Assembly: GCA_963819855.1 (NCBI GenBank)
Contig: CAWFYC010000037.1
Span: forward strand, 62,001 to 126,000
DNA from: JAMXLO01 sp963819855
Lineage (GTDB): Bacteria; Pseudomonadota; Alphaproteobacteria; Acetobacterales; Acetobacteraceae
Reading direction: 5' to 3'
Length of the DNA: 64,000 nt
The first letter of the stretch is position 1. Each line of letters begins with the position of its first letter. The notes below the pieces were generated by a model, which saw only the letters and a program-made list of their open reading frames with translations, did not search any database and was not told where the DNA came from. A program made the translations under genes and the position numbers. This document shows positions 60,859 through 64,000 of this stretch, piece after piece.

Positions 60859-63143
60859 GCCTCCTGGACATCCGGCGGGACGAATGGAGCAAGGTCACCT
60901 TGACCTGGCTGATGAGCGCCCTGCTGGCGATGGGCTACACCATCGGCTGGTCCGCGATCCATTCGATGCTGGTGAAGCGCCTGGGTGTCGGCTTCCTGCC
61001 CTACAGTTATATCGGCATCGCCTTGCTGGGCATGCTTGGTTCGTCGGTCTATCTGCTGTTCGCCGATACGGTGCGCCGGGCGCCGCTGTTGATCTCATTC
61101 GCCGCGGTCACCGCGGTGGCGCTCGCGGCGTCGCGGCTGCTCGTCGAGAGCCGGCACGTCGGCGAGGCTGAGCTCACTCCGTCGCTCATCTTGTTCTTCG
61201 CCATCGTGATGCTGGCCCAGGGGGTAGGGAATTCAACCCTGGGCACGCAGGTTTGGACAATCATCGGCGATGTGCTGCGCCCGGGCCGGGCGCGGCAGCT
61301 CTATCCGATCATCGGTACATCCGGGACCGTCGGCGGCATCCTCGGGGGGCTGTCTATCGGCGCCTTGGTCCAGGAATTCGGCACGGCCGATCTGGTGGTC
61401 GTATGGGCGATATCCGTCGCCGGCCTGATCCCTCTGACGCTGCTGCTGCAGGCGCGCCATGGCGCCGAACTCAAGGGCGGACGCCGCAGGGGCCGCACAC
61501 CACCAACCGGCGGGAGGCTGGCGAACTATCGCGAGGGATGGCGACACGTCACCGGGTCGCGGCTGGTTCAGGTGATCAGCCTCATTGCCCTGATGTTCTG
61601 GATCACCGGTTCGCTGCAGGATTTCCAGTACACGCGGATCATGAACCAGACATTCGTGTCGGAGGCGGCCCTCGCCCGCTACTACGGCTACTACAGCATT
61701 GCGTTCAACCTCTCCGGGATGGCGATACAGTTCGGCATTGCCGGCTATGTCCTCTCGCGCATCGGTGGCGTCGGTCGGGGTCTTATCGTCCTGCCGCTGA
61801 CCGCTCTGGCCGGCTTTACCCTGGTGGCAGTCGATTTCGCGTTCCTGCCCGGCCTGGCCTTGCGCTACGCCTGGGACATCGTCGGCATGACCATCCAGGG
61901 AAATGCCTACAATCTCGCCCTCAATGGCGTGCCGAGTGCGGTTCGCGGGCGAGCGCGCGGATTCATCGAGGGATTGATCAATCCGCTGGGTGGCGTCATC
62001 GGCGGGCTGATGATCCTGCTGCTGAATGCCCTGCCTGCCGCGGTGCGCGGCTCCGGGATGACCGATATCGTCACCTGGGCAGGCGTGGCGGCGACGCTGT
62101 CGTGGTTCGTCATCAGCTTGCGTGTCAAAGCGACCTACACCGATTCGGTTCTGCACAACCTGGGCAGCAAGGATCGACGTACCTTCCTCGACGCCATCGA
62201 ATGCCTTGAGGAACGGGGCAATCCTCGGGCGATCGCCAAGCTGATGGACGTGGTGCAGTCCACCGACCGCGACACGAGGGCCACAGCCATGCAGACCCTC
62301 GCGCGGCTGTCGCACCTGCCCGGGCTGCGGCACATCGCGCGCGCCCTCCGCTCGGACGATGAGGCAACCCGTCTCGATGCGGTGCGCGCCGTACGCAGCT
62401 TCCGCAACATCGTTCGGCATCCCTTCCTCGCCATCTACTTTCGGGAGCGCATGCAGTTGCTGTTCACCGGCGACCCATCGCGCGAGGTGCGGGCGGAGGC
62501 TGCACGCTACCTGATCGAGCACCATCCGCCCGAGGAGGTGCCGAATTTCGTGGCCGAAGTGCTGGCCGGAGCCGAACCTGCGGTGAAGGTAAAGGTCGTC
62601 GAGACGTTGCCGACGCTTGACCTCGACTATGCCGATTTCGCCCTGGAACGTCTGTTTTCCGATCCCGATCCGGCTTTGCGTGCGGCTCTCGCCACCGCCC
62701 TTTGGCCAGTCGAGGGGCGCCGCCAGGACGCAATCGCAATCTTGCAAAGCCTGCTCGACGGCCAGGAAAGCGAGGAACGGTTGGCCGGCTGGCGCGCGGT
62801 GGTCATCACTGGGGCCGGAGCGCTGTTTGCCGACAGGATCGCTCTTGCAGACCCCACGCCGCAGGTTCGTGTCATGGCCGCCCTGGCAATGCTGACGGTC
62901 GCACCGGCAGCCCAACAGAGCGAGACGGCGGTGGCAGTGATCCTGGACCAGGCATCCGACACGGCCGGCCGTTCGACGTTCCGCAGCGATATCCTGCCGC
63001 TGTTGCCTGGCCTTGGCGAGGAGGCGCTCGACGCGTTGCTGCTGGGAGCGATGAGCCTGCCGCCCGGCCGCCGCGATGCCGCCACCGAAAGCCTCGGCGA
63101 TTTCCGCGAGGTGTTCGAGCGCTCCCTCTACGGAGTGGACTGA
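60855..63143 (+). CDS. NTT/MFS-type membrane transporter fused to C-terminal HEAT repeats
   Basis: The 762-residue protein starts with GTG 60855. Residues 1-430 hold about eleven to twelve spans (e.g. MGYTIGWSAIHSMLVKRLGV, TLGTQVWTIIGDVLRPGRAR, GNAYNLALNGVPSAVRGRAR) of ADP/ATP-carrier-like (TlcC/NTT) or MFS character. From residue about 440 comes a soluble solenoid of HEAT-like helix pairs: MQTLARLSHLPGLRHIARAL, FSDPDPALRAALATALWPVE and DPTPQVRVMAALAMLTVAP. HEAT tails on such carriers occur in some bacteria with unknown cargo. The operon suggests a sugar, nucleotide-sugar or phosphate-linked cargo. Confidence 0.8.
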   Translation: MSLLDIRRDEWSKVTLTWLMSALLAMGYTIGWSAIHSMLVKRLGVGFLPYSYIGIALLGMLGSSVYLLFADTVRRAPLLISFAAVTAVALAASRLLVESRHVGEAELTPSLILFFAIVMLAQGVGNSTLGTQVWTIIGDVLRPGRARQLYPIIGTSGTVGGILGGLSIGALVQEFGTADLVVVWAISVAGLIPLTLLLQARHGAELKGGRRRGRTPPTGGRLANYREGWRHVTGSRLVQVISLIALMFWITGSLQDFQYTRIMNQTFVSEAALARYYGYYSIAFNLSGMAIQFGIAGYVLSRIGGVGRGLIVLPLTALAGFTLVAVDFAFLPGLALRYAWDIVGMTIQGNAYNLALNGVPSAVRGRARGFIEGLINPLGGVIGGLMILLLNALPAAVRGSGMTDIVTWAGVAATLSWFVISLRVKATYTDSVLHNLGSKDRRTFLDAIECLEERGNPRAIAKLMDVVQSTDRDTRATAMQTLARLSHLPGLRHIARALRSDDEATRLDAVRAVRSFRNIVRHPFLAIYFRERMQLLFTGDPSREVRAEAARYLIEHHPPEEVPNFVAEVLAGAEPAVKVKVVETLPTLDLDYADFALERLFSDPDPALRAALATALWPVEGRRQDAIAILQSLLDGQESEERLAGWRAVVITGAGALFADRIALADPTPQVRVMAALAMLTVAPAAQQSETAVAVILDQASDTAGRSTFRSDILPLLPGLGEEALDALLLGAMSLPPGRRDAATESLGDFREVFERSLYGVD

Positions 63144-63233
63144 AACGGGAGAGAGACGACGGATGGTGCCGGACGATATGCCACCTCCAGGAGCGGCCCG
63201 GCCTCCCGTCCCGGATGACAAGCGAGGACAGCC

Positions 63234-63575
63234 ATGCAGGTACAGACGATCAGAAGGGACGGCATCACTATCGTCTGCATCGATGGTGAGATCGACGGCC
63301 GGACCGCTCCGCAACTGGAAGCAGGGCTTGCCTCCTGGCCGGGCAGGGATCGGGTACTGCTGGACCTGAGCGGCGTTTCGTACCTCTCGAGCGCCGGCCT
63401 GCGCGCGCTGCTGCTGATCCATCGCAGAGTGACGGGGGAGAACGGACGGCTGGTGCTGGCCGGTGTCTCGCCGCCGGTTGCCGACATCATGAAGGTGACC
63501 GGTTTTCTTCGCTACTTCGTGCTGCTTGAAACCCAGGGCGATGCCGTTGCGACGCTGCTGGAGGAGGTGACGTGA
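63234..63575 (+). CDS. STAS-domain protein (anti-sigma-factor-antagonist-like) 2
   Basis: The 113-residue single STAS domain has ITIVCIDGEIDGRTAPQLEA, VLLDLSGVSYLSSAGLRALL and LVLAGVSPPVADIMKVTGFL. The DLS-V-YLSSAGL motif is closer to canonical SpoIIAA than that of the first STAS protein, and carries the phospho-serine. It follows the transporter by 90 bases and its stop overlaps the GlgX start (GTGA). Two STAS proteins in one operon could respond to one kinase or to two signals. Confidence 0.92.
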   Translation: MQVQTIRRDGITIVCIDGEIDGRTAPQLEAGLASWPGRDRVLLDLSGVSYLSSAGLRALLLIHRRVTGENGRLVLAGVSPPVADIMKVTGFLRYFVLLETQGDAVATLLEEVT

Positions 63576-64000
63576 GCAGCGGCGACGGCGCCGATGTGCG
63601 ACCGGGCCGGATCGACGCTTATCCGACACATCGGCATGGCACCTGGCGACTGCGGCCAGGGCGGGTGGTTCCGTTCGGCGCCACGCTTGTGCCGGGCGGA
63701 GTCAATTTTTCGGTCTACTCGCGCCTTGCCACAGCATGCACCCTGGCTCTCTTCGAGCGTGGGGCAAACGCCCCGATGGCGGAAATTCCGTTCCCGCTGT
63801 CGTTCAGGCTCGGCAACACATGGTCGATGATTGTCTTCGACCTCGATCCGGAATCAATCGAGTACGGCTACCGCATGGAGGGACCCTACGACCCGCGCGC
63901 CGGCCATCGCTTCGACCCCGCGCGAATTCTGCTCGACCCCTACGCCAAAGCTGTCGGCGGCCGGGATCGCTGGAGCGAGCCCCCCAACGCGAGGGAGATT
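63572..64000 (+). CDS. glgX: GlgX/isoamylase-type glycogen debranching enzyme, N-terminal part (cut by the right edge)
   Basis: From GTG 63572, 143 codons are visible: PFGATLVPGGVNFSVYSRLA, TACTLALFERGANAPMAEIP, YGYRMEGPYDPRAGHRFDPA and RILLDPYAKAVGG. This is the CBM48 domain and the linker of GH13_11 debranching enzymes, which hydrolyse alpha-1,6 branch points. The catalytic barrel is outside the window. It is the last visible gene of the STAS operon, translationally coupled to STAS 2, and is the strongest clue that the operon concerns alpha-glucan. Confidence 0.88.
   Translation, partial: MSSGDGADVRPGRIDAYPTHRHGTWRLRPGRVVPFGATLVPGGVNFSVYSRLATACTLALFERGANAPMAEIPFPLSFRLGNTWSMIVFDLDPESIEYGYRMEGPYDPRAGHRFDPARILLDPYAKAVGGRDRWSEPPNAREI

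Noticed and set aside
61233..63629. A 798-residue minus-strand frame
   Set aside because: It is antisense to the transporter and the second STAS gene, both of which have strong family motifs.
1..64000. tRNA or rRNA genes
   Set aside because: I scanned intergenic stretches on both strands for cloverleaf-type features and rRNA-like sequence and saw none; a covariance-model search would be needed to be sure.

Overview
The window is a GC-rich (roughly two-thirds G+C by eye) bacterial chromosome segment. Codon use, Tat-type leaders, the dispersed palindromic repeats, fused gcvP, RlmN, IalB-like, MbfA and GlcG-type proteins all point to an alphaproteobacterium. Acetobacteraceae or a related Rhodospirillales lineage is my best inference; there is no rRNA gene or other decisive marker.

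Layout. 1-6 kb: a truncated cupin gene, a YdcF-like protein, a family-5 solute-binding protein, two 2-oxoglutarate-dependent oxygenase-fold proteins and a methyltransferase. 5.7-8.1 kb: a tightly overlapping SpoU methyltransferase / IalB-like / rlmN unit. 8.1-14.5 kb: an IS630 relic, a DUF3857-transglutaminase protein, argG and a DUF1223 protein. 14.5-20.8 kb: an Fsr-like MFS pump, a TauE/SafE permease, and a TetR-HlyD-ABC-permease export operon with a clear palindromic operator. 20.8-29 kb: cytochrome b561, an MbfA-like iron exporter, the scar of a deleted polysaccharide locus, a class-III aminotransferase, a MntA/HepT toxin-antitoxin pair, an LLM monooxygenase with an NTF2-fold partner, and a FitA/VapB-VapC pair whose toxin is cut by an intact IS66-type element. 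29-32.6 kb: an HscC-type Hsp70 with a J-like/Sel1 partner. 32.7-37.3 kb: a tandem glycine riboswitch followed by gcvT-gcvH-gcvP. 37.5-44 kb: small secreted proteins, an SBF-like transporter, a beta-propeller gene broken by an IS630 element, and a PEP-CTERM protein. 44-55 kb: accessory catabolism and transport (esterase, LLM oxidoreductase, D-aminoacylase-like amidohydrolase, GlcG-like, a dicarboxylate/glutamate symporter coupled to a binding protein, two SDRs, an orphan molybdopterin hydroxylase subunit).

The most unusual part is the right end (57.0-64.0 kb, continuing past the edge). It is a compact, translationally coupled operon: STAS protein, secreted protein with four repeated starch-binding-like modules, secreted alpha/alpha-barrel (AGE-like) protein, NTT/MFS-type transporter fused to HEAT repeats, second STAS protein, GlgX/isoamylase-type debranching enzyme. 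I read it as an alpha-glucan-linked system with anti-sigma-antagonist-like control parts. I do not recognise it as a described system.

A warning for users: several normally conserved genes (argG, gcvP, a TetR gene, a methyltransferase, a beta-propeller gene, the IS630 transposase) each carry what looks like one extra base. The shared +1 direction suggests uncorrected sequence errors as much as real gene decay.
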